Shown one piece after another: positions 1 to 8,331 of a stretch of DNA of 64,000 bases (position 1 is its first letter; each line of letters begins with the position of its first letter). The notes beneath the pieces were generated by a model. That model searched no databases. It was not told the origin of the DNA and saw nothing but the letters and a program-made list of their open reading frames with translations. The stretch comes from Halosimplex rubrum. GTDB taxonomy: Archaea; Halobacteriota; Halobacteria; Halobacteriales; Haloarculaceae. A program made the translations under genes and the position numbers. The stretch is taken from the NCBI RefSeq assembly GCF_013415885.1, contig NZ_CP058910.1, positions 2,728,001-2,792,000 of the forward strand, written 5' to 3'.

Positions 1-82
1 TCGGTCACAGTTACTTAAACGCGGTATTTCGTTAGCATCACACCCAAGCGATTCACGTCCTTTGTTCAAACCGAGTACGACG

Positions 83-1096
83 ATGGAATACACGACTCTT
101 GGTTCGACCGGAATGGAGGTCAGCCGCATCTGTCTCGGCGGGATGAGTTTTGGCGTGAGCGACTTGCACGACTGGACGCTCGACGAGGAGGGCTCGCGCG
201 AGATCATCGAACGCGCGATTGATCTCGGTATCAACTTCTTCGACACGGCGAACGCGTACTCGAACGGGGAGTCCGAGGAGATCATCGGGGACGTTCTCGG
301 AGAGTACGACCGCGACGAACACGTCGTCGCCACGAAATGCTATTTCCCCACGAACCTCTTCTCCGATGCGGACGAACCACACCCGAACGCGTCGGGACTC
401 TCCCGGAAGACTATCGAACAGGAACTGGAGAATTCGCTAGACCGACTGGGGATGGATACCGTTGACCTCTACCAGATCCACCGGTGGGACTACGAGACAC
501 CCATCGAGCAAACGCTGCGTGCCCTTGATGACGCAGTACGACGCGGGAAGGTTCGATACATCGGCGCGTCGTCGATGTGGACTCACCAGTTCGCCGAGGC
601 ACTGTACACCAGCGAGCACCTAGATATTGAACAGTTCGTGACGATGCAGGACCACTACAACCTCGTCTACCGCGAAGGCGAGCGGGAGATGTTCCCCTTC
701 TGCGAGAAAGAAGACATCGGCGTCATCCCGTGGAGTCCGCTCGCACAAGGATACCTCACCCGCCCCCACGAAGAGATGACGGCAACGACCCGCGGCGAAG
801 AACTCACCGAGACGCACGAGGAATACCGGATGGGCGGCGGACCGGCCGTCAACGAGCGAGTTGAGGAACTCGCTGCGGAGAAGGGGGTGACGATGGCACA
901 GCTCTCGCTGGCGTGGTTACTCCACCAGGACGTCGTTGATGCGCCGATCGTCGGCACCACGAGCGTCGAACATCTCGAACAAGCCGTCGAAGCACTCGAT
1001 ATCGACCTGACGGATTCAGAGCTAGAGTACTTGGAAGAACCGTACGAGCCCCTGCCGATTGCTGGCGCTCCTGTCCCTGGGTCGGAAGCCAACTAG
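83..1096 (+). CDS. Aldo/keto reductase
   Basis: Predicted cytosolic NAD(P)H-dependent aldo/keto reductase with a TIM-barrel fold; the aldehyde or ketone substrate cannot be told. The 337-residue product has the usual family length. Visible landmarks are the first barrel strand (GSTGMEVSRICLGGMSFG), FDTANAYSNGESE with the catalytic Asp and Tyr, VATKCYF with the Lys, YQIHRWD with the His, and the late IPWSPLAQGYL and GTTSVEHLEQA segments of cofactor binding. I chose the ATG at 83 over a TTG at 62 because the family core begins right after it. The next gene starts 34 bp downstream on the same strand, also a redox protein. Confidence 0.93.
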   Translation: MEYTTLGSTGMEVSRICLGGMSFGVSDLHDWTLDEEGSREIIERAIDLGINFFDTANAYSNGESEEIIGDVLGEYDRDEHVVATKCYFPTNLFSDADEPHPNASGLSRKTIEQELENSLDRLGMDTVDLYQIHRWDYETPIEQTLRALDDAVRRGKVRYIGASSMWTHQFAEALYTSEHLDIEQFVTMQDHYNLVYREGEREMFPFCEKEDIGVIPWSPLAQGYLTRPHEEMTATTRGEELTETHEEYRMGGGPAVNERVEELAAEKGVTMAQLSLAWLLHQDVVDAPIVGTTSVEHLEQAVEALDIDLTDSELEYLEEPYEPLPIAGAPVPGSEAN

Positions 1097-1130
1097 CGCC
1101 TCAGTAATCTGAGGACTCAGTCACTCCACA

Positions 1131-1814
1131 ATGAGAGAGAATACCCTAAGCACTTCGAACGATTCAGAGATCGATAGAACGAGTCGGCGTAAACTGCTAG
1201 GGGCAGCTGCAGTGGCAGGAGGGGGCTTCCTTGCGGGATGTATACACCAGAGCGGGTCCGAGACGGAAGAGCAGAATACCCCCTCCCAAACTGCGGATGA
1301 GGACAGCGTACTGATCGTGTTTTTCTCTCGTACGGAAAACACCCAAGCTGTCGCTGAAATCATTCAGCAAGAAGTGGGTGGAGAGCTGTTCAAAGTGTTG
1401 CCGGCAGACCCGTACCCCGTCGATTACGACACGCTCGTCTCACAGGTAGACCAAGAAAACGAAGAGGGCTACACCCCGCCTCTCCAATGTAACGTGGAGA
1501 ATATCGAGGCGTATGACACCGTATTTTTCGGTGCCCCGACGTGGGATATGCAGTTGCCACCGCCGATGAAGACCTTTCTGAGTGAACACGATTTGGGCGG
1601 GAAGACTGTGGTCCCGTTCAATACGAATGGTGGGTATGGCGTCGGGAGTAGCTTTCAAACGATAGAAGACCGCTGTCCAGATGCCGACGTACGGGAGGGC
1701 TTCTCCACGAGGGGTGGGTTGGAGAGAGATGGTGTCTACCTGGCGATCAAGGATGATCGGAGAGCGGAGGTCAGGGCCGAAGTGACTGACTGGTTGCAGA
1801 GAATTCAGATGTAA
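1131..1814 (+). CDS. Flavodoxin-like lipoprotein, Tat-exported
   Basis: Flavodoxin-fold protein likely anchored outside the membrane. The N-terminus has twin arginines (TSRRKLLG), a short hydrophobic stretch and the lipobox LAGC, the usual haloarchaeal Tat lipoprotein signal. The mature part opens with VLIVFFSRTENTQAVA, the flavodoxin phosphate-binding loop for FMN, followed by FFGAPTWDMQLPPPMKTFL and FNTNGGYGVGSSF, which match the flavin-ring loops of the Flavodoxin_4 family. It follows the aldo/keto reductase on the same strand, so the two may form a redox pair; that link is inference. Confidence 0.88.
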   Translation: MRENTLSTSNDSEIDRTSRRKLLGAAAVAGGGFLAGCIHQSGSETEEQNTPSQTADEDSVLIVFFSRTENTQAVAEIIQQEVGGELFKVLPADPYPVDYDTLVSQVDQENEEGYTPPLQCNVENIEAYDTVFFGAPTWDMQLPPPMKTFLSEHDLGGKTVVPFNTNGGYGVGSSFQTIEDRCPDADVREGFSTRGGLERDGVYLAIKDDRRAEVRAEVTDWLQRIQM

Positions 1815-1926
1815 GCTCAGTCTTGCCAGTGTTGCGGCCGCACCCTCTCAGGGATTCACCAAACAGGACGGCGTAGCGTTCGGCAACGTATTTGGCAGTT
1901 GCAACGTACTGTCCACATAATTGAGG

Positions 1927-3291
1927 ATGGCTGTACTGGACGATCTCTCGGGGTTCGAGTTCGAGGACGTGATGGAGGACGTGTTCCGCAACCTCGGCTA
2001 CGAGAACGTCCGCCAGGCCGACCGCACGGCTGACGAGGGACGCGACGTCATCATGGAGGAGGTCGTCGACGGCACGCGGCGTGCGATCATCGTCGAGTGC
2101 AAGCACACGGGGACAGTCGGGCGGCCGGTCGTCCAGAAGCTTCACTCGGCGATCGCGACGTTCGACTTCGACGGCCCGAAACGCGGAATGGTCGTCACGA
2201 CCGGCCGGTTTACGAACCCTGCTCAGGAGTACGCCGCCCGCCTCCAGCAGAACGACGACCCACATCCAATCGAGCTGCTCGACGGCGAGGACCTCCGGGA
2301 GATCGCCGACGAGATCGGCCTCGACCTCTACAACGGTCGCATCGAGATTCTCTGCGACGAGACCCTGCGCCCGTACGACCCGGCTGTCGACGTCGACGCG
2401 CCAGTCACGGAGGCGTTCCGCGACATTGAGAACATCGAGGCCGCCGACCTCCCAGAACCCCACTCATCGGTGACGTTCCGCCCGGTGGTCGCGGTCACCG
2501 CGGACACGAACGCTGTCTTCGAGACGTCGGTTGGCGTCGTCCACCGGATCAACGACCGGACCCGATTCGTTGCTCACGCCGAACGCGGGCAGCCGCAGGT
2601 CGTCGACGAAGACGTCGCGACGCTGGTCACCGAGAACCTCCACGCGACGGTCGAGCTCGACACCGAGCAGTTCGGAGCGGTGTTCGACGACGTCGAGGAG
2701 CGCCGGTTCGGGCAGACGCAAACGGAGTACAAGGAATGGGCCGTCGAGCGCCTCCAGCAGCATCACACGACGACGGTCACCTACACCGGCGACAACAACG
2801 TCACCTACAACAAGACCTGCGAGCCGAACCGCTCGGACATCTCCATCCAGTCGATCGAACCAGTGTACCTCCCGGAAGCTCGGCACACCACCGACATCCA
2901 GGAGTACACCTACCTCTATGAGTACTACGCGGCAGGCCCGTCACGAGTAACAGCCGAGGACGGCATCCACCGCTGCGTCCACTGTGACACGAGCGGCGGC
3001 GACGAGACGTACACCTACTGTTCGAACTGCGGGGCAATCGCCTGCTCCAGCCACATCAAAACGGAGCGGCTGGAAGGCGAGCCGGTCTGTACGGGGTGTG
3101 CGGTGACGGAACGGTTCGCGCTGAAGACGAAGTACTTCTACGACGAGGAGAATCTCGAAGCGTTCCGCGAGGAGTACGCCGCGATGCCGCTTCACGAGAA
3201 GGCGATGGAGAACAAGTGGCTGGCCGGGGGAAGCGTTGTCGCGACGCTGCTGGTCGTCGTCGGACTACTCGTCATCGGCGGCATCATCTGA
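1927..3291 (+). CDS. Mrr-like restriction endonuclease with zinc ribbon and C-terminal membrane helix
   Basis: Predicted nuclease. The N-terminal 120 residues show an Mrr/PD-(D/E)XK domain: FEDVMEDVFRNLGYENV, then the catalytic spacing EGRDVIM ... IIVECKH and the following VVQKLHSAI helix and VVTTGRFT strand. The middle is unassigned. A C-terminal zinc ribbon has pairs CVHC and CSNC, then CSSH and CTGC. The last 25 residues form one hydrophobic helix (LLVVVGLLVIGGII), so the protein may be membrane-tethered. Type IV enzymes of this class cut foreign or modified DNA. The ATG at 1927 is preferred to the TTG at 1921. No methylase neighbour is present, as expected for type IV. Confidence 0.83.
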   Translation: MAVLDDLSGFEFEDVMEDVFRNLGYENVRQADRTADEGRDVIMEEVVDGTRRAIIVECKHTGTVGRPVVQKLHSAIATFDFDGPKRGMVVTTGRFTNPAQEYAARLQQNDDPHPIELLDGEDLREIADEIGLDLYNGRIEILCDETLRPYDPAVDVDAPVTEAFRDIENIEAADLPEPHSSVTFRPVVAVTADTNAVFETSVGVVHRINDRTRFVAHAERGQPQVVDEDVATLVTENLHATVELDTEQFGAVFDDVEERRFGQTQTEYKEWAVERLQQHHTTTVTYTGDNNVTYNKTCEPNRSDISIQSIEPVYLPEARHTTDIQEYTYLYEYYAAGPSRVTAEDGIHRCVHCDTSGGDETYTYCSNCGAIACSSHIKTERLEGEPVCTGCAVTERFALKTKYFYDEENLEAFREEYAAMPLHEKAMENKWLAGGSVVATLLVVVGLLVIGGII

Positions 3292-3304
3292 GCGGGCTGA
3301 GCGT

Positions 3305-3877
3305 TCACGCCGGCTCGGCGACGATCTCTTCGAGCGCGTGCTCAAGCGGGCCGTGGAACTGCCAGCTGGCCCGCTCGAAGGCTTCCTCGGTCGGACCATC
3401 CCAGCGCGGGAAGGCGGAGTGACCGCTCACCTTGACGGTCCACTCGGAGGGGTCGTCGAACGGGTTTCGGGTCGGAAGTTCGACGACGTAGAGGTACTCT
3501 TCGTCGCCGTGAATCCCGTCGGCCGGATTCTCGACACCGTGTCCGAGCAGGAACATCGGCTGGTCGAGGTGCTCCATATTGTCCGGCTCGAGGAGATCCG
3601 CTGGCTGCGCTGCGTCGATTGTTCGTTCTGGATCACCATCCAGATACAGGTCGATTGTCGAGAGCTTGTCGAGGAACATGAACGACGCTGCCGTGTACCC
3701 CGGTCCTCGCTCGGCGCGGGTCGAGTCGAGAAGTTCCTTCAACTGCGCAAGATCGCGAAGCACACTCTCCGGGTAGCCGTCCGAATGTCGGTACACTTGC
3801 GCGACGCGGTCGTTATCGGTTGGTTTGCCGTCCTGGTCCACTCGTTCGACGAATCTGAGTTGACTCCGTGTCGACAT
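3305..3877 (-). CDS. Conserved haloarchaeal hypothetical protein
   Basis: No family function recognised. The 190-residue acidic protein has no signal peptide, membrane segment or cysteine motif. It is the most downstream of the block of minus-strand genes that runs back to about 6.6 kb. A hairpin with loop CACCCCTCA (plus-strand reading) lies 20 bp before its start, as in several neighbours, which suggests a shared control element. Acidic composition and codon use match the other genes here, so it is likely a real gene. Confidence 0.72.
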   Translation of the reverse strand: MSTRSQLRFVERVDQDGKPTDNDRVAQVYRHSDGYPESVLRDLAQLKELLDSTRAERGPGYTAASFMFLDKLSTIDLYLDGDPERTIDAAQPADLLEPDNMEHLDQPMFLLGHGVENPADGIHGDEEYLYVVELPTRNPFDDPSEWTVKVSGHSAFPRWDGPTEEAFERASWQFHGPLEHALEEIVAEPA

Positions 3878-3897
3878 CGATCATCGCCGGCACGTGT

Positions 3898-3920
3898 GCG
3901 CCGGCACCCCTCACCGGCGC
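3898..3920 (-). promoter_or_regulatory. Intergenic hairpin, family member 1
   Basis: GCGCCGG, 9-nt loop CACCCCTCA, CCGGCGC: a perfect 7-bp stem. On the mRNA strand the loop reads TGAGGGGTG, which resembles a Shine-Dalgarno core. It lies between the HNH gene and the gene starting at 3877. The same hairpin type recurs at 5236, 5712, 6680, 12594 and 13022. Confidence 0.6.
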
Positions 3921-3938
3921 AAAAACAACTCGCTCCGT

Positions 3939-5159
3939 TCACTCGGGCGGTGGAAGTGGTTGAATCGGGAGCTGTTCGAGTTGTCTGTGACAACCCGCGC
4001 AGACCGTCAGTAAATTCTGCTGTACGTCGGCGTCTTCGAGTTCTTGATCGGAAGCTTCGGCGAACTCTGACCGCGGGATTCGATGATGGACGTGGAGATC
4101 CATCCCGTATTCGTCCTGATGCCGTTCGCGAGCCATCCCACACCAAACGCACTGTTCATTGTCCCGGTGGATGACCTCTTCGCGCTTGCTGTGCCAATTC
4201 TCGCCGAACCGTTGCGTGGGGCGGAGGGTCTTTCGCAGGAGGTACTCCTCCAGTACTTGTTGATCAGTCGCTCGGAGTGCTGCTTCCCACGATGAGAAGA
4301 TTCGAAGGATTGGAACAGGCGTACAGGACCCATGTTTCCGAACGTCTGTTGTCGTTGGTGGGCGCCCCAATCGCTTGTAGAGGGTCCGTAGCTCCTTACA
4401 GGCTTCCTCCTCGGTGACGGGATTCGGTTGGTTTAGCGAGGCTCCAACCGATTGAAGCGCAGCATTCCACGACCCAAATCTCCGCCTGTAGGGTTCGGGG
4501 CTGTATTCCCCATGCTCGATCATATCCCGCTTGCGAGGGGTTCGATCCAATTCATCAATCAGGCGTTCGAGTTCCGTCTGAAGTTCGGATCGGGACAGCG
4601 CATCCGGCTGGTTTGGGCCATATCCCGCGGCCTCCAGCGCCTCGTTCCAGCTACCGAACTCCGATAGGTACACCCAGCTACTGAACGTCCCTTCCTCATC
4701 CATTTCGGCAGCGGTCGGCGACGAACCAAGTCGGCTTCCGAGACGCCGTAACTCGGCAAGGAGGTCGTCACGGTCTACTTTCCACTGCTTTGTAGGCTGA
4801 TGATCCGCTTTCCGCAGAGCGTCGTTCCAGCTGCCGAATCGATTCTGATACGTCGTTACGCTGTACTTCCCGTGCTGTTCCATATCTCGCTGGCGCGGTG
4901 TCCGATCCAGGTTTTCGGCTAGTCGGTCAAGTTCCTCCAGTAACTCTCGGTCTTCGATATTCGCTGTGCTACTGTGCCTCGGTTCCAGCCCTGCTTCCTC
5001 TACTGCGTCGTTCCAGCTCCCGAACCGGTCTTGATATGTTGATCTCGAATAGGAGCTCAATTCGTCTATTTCACGGAGTGAGGGCGGCCGACCGAGTTGA
5101 TCCGCTATGGATTGTAGTTCCTCAATGAGTTTCTCAGCAGGAATACGACTCGGACTCAT
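3939..5159 (-). CDS. HNH endonuclease with five homing-endonuclease-associated repeats
   Basis: About 290 residues are made of five repeats of roughly 55 residues built on a pattern of L..LGR.P...D, then FGSWN.AL..AG. This is the homing-endonuclease-associated (HNH_repeat) module thought to bind DNA as a string of small helical units. The C-terminal 90 residues are an HNH nuclease: CVWCGM, HVHHRIPRSEF, NLLTVCAGCHRQL, with the zinc-holding Cys pairs and the catalytic HH. The gene is free-standing and not inside an intron or intein that I can see. The ATG at 5159 is preferred to the upstream GTG at 5198. Its biological target is unknown. Confidence 0.87.
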   Translation of the reverse strand: MSPSRIPAEKLIEELQSIADQLGRPPSLREIDELSSYSRSTYQDRFGSWNDAVEEAGLEPRHSSTANIEDRELLEELDRLAENLDRTPRQRDMEQHGKYSVTTYQNRFGSWNDALRKADHQPTKQWKVDRDDLLAELRRLGSRLGSSPTAAEMDEEGTFSSWVYLSEFGSWNEALEAAGYGPNQPDALSRSELQTELERLIDELDRTPRKRDMIEHGEYSPEPYRRRFGSWNAALQSVGASLNQPNPVTEEEACKELRTLYKRLGRPPTTTDVRKHGSCTPVPILRIFSSWEAALRATDQQVLEEYLLRKTLRPTQRFGENWHSKREEVIHRDNEQCVWCGMARERHQDEYGMDLHVHHRIPRSEFAEASDQELEDADVQQNLLTVCAGCHRQLEQLPIQPLPPPE

Positions 5160-5235
5160 GTTCTCACTGGCGGCGTCGCCAATCGCGGACGGGTTCACCC
5201 ATCTTGGTATATGAAATTCAGGACCCGAACTGGCT

Positions 5236-5256
5236 CGCCGGCACCCCTCACCGGCG
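5236..5256 (-). promoter_or_regulatory. Intergenic hairpin, family member 2
   Basis: CGCCGG, loop CACCCCTCA, CCGGCG: 6-bp stem with the same loop as the copy at 3898, followed on the plus strand by the same AAACAAC tail. It lies between the zinc-ribbon gene ending at 5295 and the HNH gene. Confidence 0.6.
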
Positions 5257-5294
5257 CAGAAACAACATCACGAGTTGGCGATATTCGAACTTCG

Positions 5295-5690
5295 CTATGC
5301 GAGATGCGCCACCTCGTTTGGTTCCTCGACGTCGTCGAATTCGCCGCGCTCGACAGGTTCCCAATCCTCACCTGGCTCCGGACTCCACCAGTCGACCTCG
5401 TAGGCGCCCGGTGCGCCGAAGATCTTCACGCGCGCCGACCCATCAGGCAGGTCGCGGCGCAGTTTTTCGTCGACGTGGAGGTTCCAGGTCGTGGTTGAAT
5501 CGAAGCAGGCGAGCACGGCCTCCTCGTAGCCGCGCGTCTCTCGGGATTCCTGGAGTTCGACCTGGGTGTTGCAGTTCTTGCAGAACACGCCCTCGAACGG
5601 GATGTGAGTGAAGACCTCCTGCCCGCAGACGGGACACCAGAGGAACTCGAACAGTGCCTCGCTGTGTCGGTCAAGTACTTCGAGACTCAT
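5295..5690 (-). CDS. Small zinc-ribbon protein (DUF7567-like)
   Basis: A 131-residue protein whose N-terminal third is a zinc ribbon: CPVCG, 15 residues later CKNCN. The rest is acidic with conserved aromatic patches (TTWNLHV, YEVDWWSPEPGEDWEPVERGEF). I recognise it as one of the haloarchaeal plasmid and provirus families of unknown role; the DUF number is from memory. I chose the internal ATG at 5690 because the 23 residues before it look non-coding and contain the recurrent intergenic hairpin. It is followed by the HNH gene and preceded by another zinc-ribbon gene, probably one transcript. Confidence 0.72.
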   Translation of the reverse strand: MSLEVLDRHSEALFEFLWCPVCGQEVFTHIPFEGVFCKNCNTQVELQESRETRGYEEAVLACFDSTTTWNLHVDEKLRRDLPDGSARVKIFGAPGAYEVDWWSPEPGEDWEPVERGEFDDVEEPNEVAHLA

Positions 5691-5711
5691 TGGTTGACTC
5701 ACCCGGTCGTA

Positions 5712-5734
5712 CCGGGCCAACACCTCGTGCCCGG
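5712..5734 (-). promoter_or_regulatory. Intergenic hairpin, family member 3
   Basis: CCGGGC, loop of 11 nt with CACCTC, GCCCGG. On the mRNA the loop carries GAGGTG, a perfect Shine-Dalgarno core, 31 nt before the start at 5690. It is followed on the plus strand by a run of As, as in the other copies. Confidence 0.5.
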
Positions 5735-5763
5735 CCGAAAAACAGCGCCCACCGCTCACTCAC

Positions 5764-6129
5764 TCACCGTTCGGCACCGTAGACGATGCGTGAGGGGGCT
5801 TCGTACCCACAGTCGGGGCAGTCGTACCATCGCTGGATTTTCGCCCCGTCTGCTGCCTTCTCGCCGACGCGAACGTCGTTGTTCGGACACTCCGGGCAGC
5901 TGAGGTCCGGTGCCGGCCGCTCCCGGAGTTCGTCACGGAACGACGTCGCGTCCTTCGTCTCGTACCCCCGCGACCACACCGGGTAGCCGTCGACGAGGAT
6001 TGCTCCGCGCCACTTGTACCGGTAGGAATCCGGGGCTCGATGCAGGACGGCTCGCGCACCGGTCTCGGTGTTCCGATACACAAGCGTCGGCGAGCGGCTC
6101 TCGCGTCGCCAGTTGGTGATCCTGGGCAT
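5764..6129 (-). CDS. Small zinc-ribbon protein (DUF7568-like)
   Basis: A 121-residue basic-then-acidic protein with a C-terminal zinc ribbon (CPECPNND, later CPDCGYEAPSRIVYG) that resembles the transcription-factor-S type ribbon. N-terminal strands (SPTLVYRNTETGARAVLHR, GAILVDGYPVWSRGY) look like a small beta domain. It has no enzymatic motif. Its start lies 4 bp beyond the stop of the gene ending at 6133, which suggests translational coupling and a common role for the two. Families of this type co-occur in haloarchaeal plasmids; function unknown. Confidence 0.74.
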   Translation of the reverse strand: MPRITNWRRESRSPTLVYRNTETGARAVLHRAPDSYRYKWRGAILVDGYPVWSRGYETKDATSFRDELRERPAPDLSCPECPNNDVRVGEKAADGAKIQRWYDCPDCGYEAPSRIVYGAER

Positions 6130-6132
6130 TAT

Positions 6133-6624
6133 TCAGAAGTGGACGTCAGCGGGTACGATCCAGAGCTCCTCACTCTCCTCGAGGAGTCGATCCAGCTGTC
6201 CACGGTGACGAATGCCGGTTCCGTGTTCGGTGTACAGGAAGATCGTCGGGCCGTCGTACGCACCGACCTGGTGGAAGGCGTGCCGGGCGAGGTCCTCGTC
6301 GCGCATGATCTCCTCGTCGGAGAGTTCCTCGATGGCCTCCTTCACCCGGTCGAGATTACGCTCGAATTCCTCCTTCGTCGCCTCCCAGCCACGCTCGAGC
6401 AGGTCCTGGCCGTCATCGGAGTCGACGGGGGCTGCCGTCGGCAACTCCCCCCATCGTGCCTTCCCCGCAACGGACGTGTCCTCCTCGTCGAAGGTCACAT
6501 AGTAATCGAAGACGGCGCTGGCGTGTGGGTCCGCGCCGACCAGGCGGTCGAACACCGAATTTCCGGTGGCCAGTGCGTCGTCGTGGGTCGATTCTTCTAC
6601 CAGAGCGTAAATTACCATGTGCAT
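6133..6624 (-). CDS. Conserved haloarchaeal hypothetical protein
   Basis: A 163-residue acidic protein with no recognised domain; mixed alpha/beta pattern, one amphipathic helix (EEFERNLDRVKEAIEELSDEE). I place the start at the ATG at 6624 (MHMVIYALVEE) because upstream codons are not haloarchaeal-like and the intergenic hairpin lies there. It is the first gene of the 6.6-3.3 kb block. An IS630-type element sits 92 bp upstream, so its native promoter may have been displaced. Confidence 0.72.
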   Translation of the reverse strand: MHMVIYALVEESTHDDALATGNSVFDRLVGADPHASAVFDYYVTFDEEDTSVAGKARWGELPTAAPVDSDDGQDLLERGWEATKEEFERNLDRVKEAIEELSDEEIMRDEDLARHAFHQVGAYDGPTIFLYTEHGTGIRHRGQLDRLLEESEELWIVPADVHF

Positions 6625-6679
6625 CTCGAACACCTCGAAACGCCGACGCACCGGGAGTGATTGCTCGCTCGCTCCAGCT

Positions 6680-6702
6680 GCGCCGGCACCCATCGCCGGC
6701 GC
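6680..6702 (-). promoter_or_regulatory. Intergenic hairpin, family member 4
   Basis: GCGCCGG, loop CACCCATCG, CCGGCGC: the same 7-bp stem as at 3898 with a loop differing at three positions. It lies 55 bp before the gene starting at 6624 and 14 bp from the left end of the IS630 element. Confidence 0.55.
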
Positions 6703-6716
6703 TCGAAAAACCTGAT

Positions 6717-7777
6717 CTATAGTAACCGTTAGAACTTTCTGCTCAGAGATGGTTACTGTGATCAATGGACCATCTCGACGAGATCTCCGTCGAAGAGCTC
6801 CAAGACGCCCTCGACAACGTTGAGGGAAATAAGCCGACACAACGGTTGTTAGCGGCGATCGCGTACAAGAACGGCGTGACGCAGACCGAACTTGCAGAGT
6901 GGCACGACACCGGTCGAAGAACGATCTACAGCTGGCTGATGCGACTTGATACGGACGAACCGCTTGAGCAAGCCGTCTCTGATGCTCATCGATCCGGGAG
7001 AAAACGAAAGCTCTCAGAATCACAGCAAAATGAATTCGAACAAGCCGTTCACCAACCGCCCGAAGAAGTCGGGATCGACGCGCCGGCGTGGACGCCGGCG
7101 CTCGTCCAGGAGTTTCTTGAAGACACCTACGGCGTCGAGTACTCCTATCCGAGTTGTCGGCGGTTGCTGAAAGAAGCTGGATTGAGTTATCAAAAACCTC
7201 GTCGTACCGCCGCCGAAGCCGAGGAATCCGACCAAGAGGAGTTCCACGACGAGATCAAAAAAAGCGAGCGGAGATGGACGCCCAAATAGTCTGCATCGAT
7301 CAGACGAAGAAATCGGTCCAGGTCGAGCCGCGTGCCGCGTGGTTTCCGCGCGGCACGCGGCCGAGCGTCGAACTTTCCGGTCAACGCGACTGGACGTGTC
7401 TGCTCGGCGCGATCACCGAAGATGGTGACTGCTTTTTCTCCCGATTTACCGAATACGTCACCGCCGATCACGCGAAACATTTCATTCTCGCGTTATGCGA
7501 AGAATTCGAAGAGGATTTGATCGTCGTGCTGGACGGAGCGCCGTATTTCCAGGCGTCGGCCGTCACGGACCTAGCGGCCCGTGACGACCTCGCCTTCGTG
7601 ACGTTGCCGGCGTATTCGCCGGAACTCAATCCTGTCGAAGAGTGCTGGCGACAACTCCAAGACGCTCTGAGCAACCGATTCTTCGACTCGCTTGAGCAAC
7701 TGACCACCGCGATCGATACCGCTCTCGACCAACTGTCGCTCCCAAATGTGAGCAATTACTTCTAACAACTACTATAG
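6717..7777 (+). mobile_element. IS630-type insertion sequence, about 1.06 kb
   Basis: The ends are imperfect 18-bp terminal inverted repeats: CTATAGTAACCGTTAGAA at 6717 and, as its reverse complement at 7760-7777, CTATAGTAGTTGTTAGAA (3 differences). The TA at each tip fits the TA target choice of the IS630/Tc1-mariner superfamily. The element holds two overlapping transposase frames and nothing else. It lies between two minus-strand genes and does not visibly cut either. Confidence 0.85.
6765..7765 (+). CDS. IS630 transposase, two frames joined by a probable -1 frameshift
   Basis: Frame 1 (6765-7289) encodes the DNA-binding half with a helix-turn-helix (TQTELAEWHDTGRRTIYSWL) and a second winged region. 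Frame 2 (open from 7154, used from about 7259) encodes the DDE catalytic half: CIDQTKKS with the first Asp, VVLDGAPYFQ with the second, and LNPVEECWRQLQ with the Glu. Both frames overlap at a run of seven As at 7257-7263; slipping back one base there moves from ...EIKK into KRAEMDAQIVCID. This arrangement is well known for the IS630 family. Whether ribosome or polymerase slips cannot be told. Confidence 0.85.
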
Positions 7778-7787
7778 CGGTCGATTT

Positions 7788-8210
7788 TTAGGACTCGTTC
7801 GCTCGGTCGACTGTGATGGTTAGATCGCCCGACGCGTAGTCGGCCTCGAAGTCGACCGCGAACGCGTCCGCCTCGTAGGCGGCGTGGTAGGCGCGGTGGC
7901 GTTCGAGCGAGCCTGTCGCCTTGAAGTGGAAGAACGCAGCCGACGTGTAGGGCTTACTCTGCGTCTCGATTTGCGTTTCGACTGACGCCGGAAGTGCGAT
8001 CTGTGGCGTGTCGGTGTCAACACTCGCAGCGAACTCCTTTGCCTCCTTGACGGTCGCCTGCGAATGGGCGGGCGTCTCACCGGTTAGCACGTTCATCGGC
8101 GTCTCCGTGTCGTCGGTGAACAGGACATCGTGGAAGGTGCGCGTCCCGAGGACTGCGTCAGGACCTAACTCGCAATCGTGGAATGGATCGTCGTCTGGAT
8201 TCTCGGGCAT
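7788..8210 (-). CDS. Conserved haloarchaeal hypothetical protein
   Basis: A 140-residue acidic protein with no recognised domain, signal or membrane segment. The C-terminal part has short aromatic motifs (TSAAFFHFKATGSLERHRAYHAAYEADAF). The ATG at 8210 is used; the frame is open to a TTG at 8213. Its stop lies 10 bp from the right end of the IS630 element, so any downstream partner has been separated from it. Confidence 0.62.
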   Translation of the reverse strand: MPENPDDDPFHDCELGPDAVLGTRTFHDVLFTDDTETPMNVLTGETPAHSQATVKEAKEFAASVDTDTPQIALPASVETQIETQSKPYTSAAFFHFKATGSLERHRAYHAAYEADAFAVDFEADYASGDLTITVDRANES

Positions 8211-8331
8211 CAAATCACGAGCCCACGGTGGGGCTCAGTCCTTTCTGCCCCAGACAAACCACAACTTGTCTCGATGTAGCGGAGGTAAGTCCCGAAAAAA
8301 GAGCGTCCTGCCCGCACTTCCCGCCGCAGAA

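Noticed and set aside
7788-8210. IS630 insertion interrupting this gene
   Set aside because: The frame ends in a normal stop outside the right terminal repeat; nothing resembling its continuation is found left of the element.
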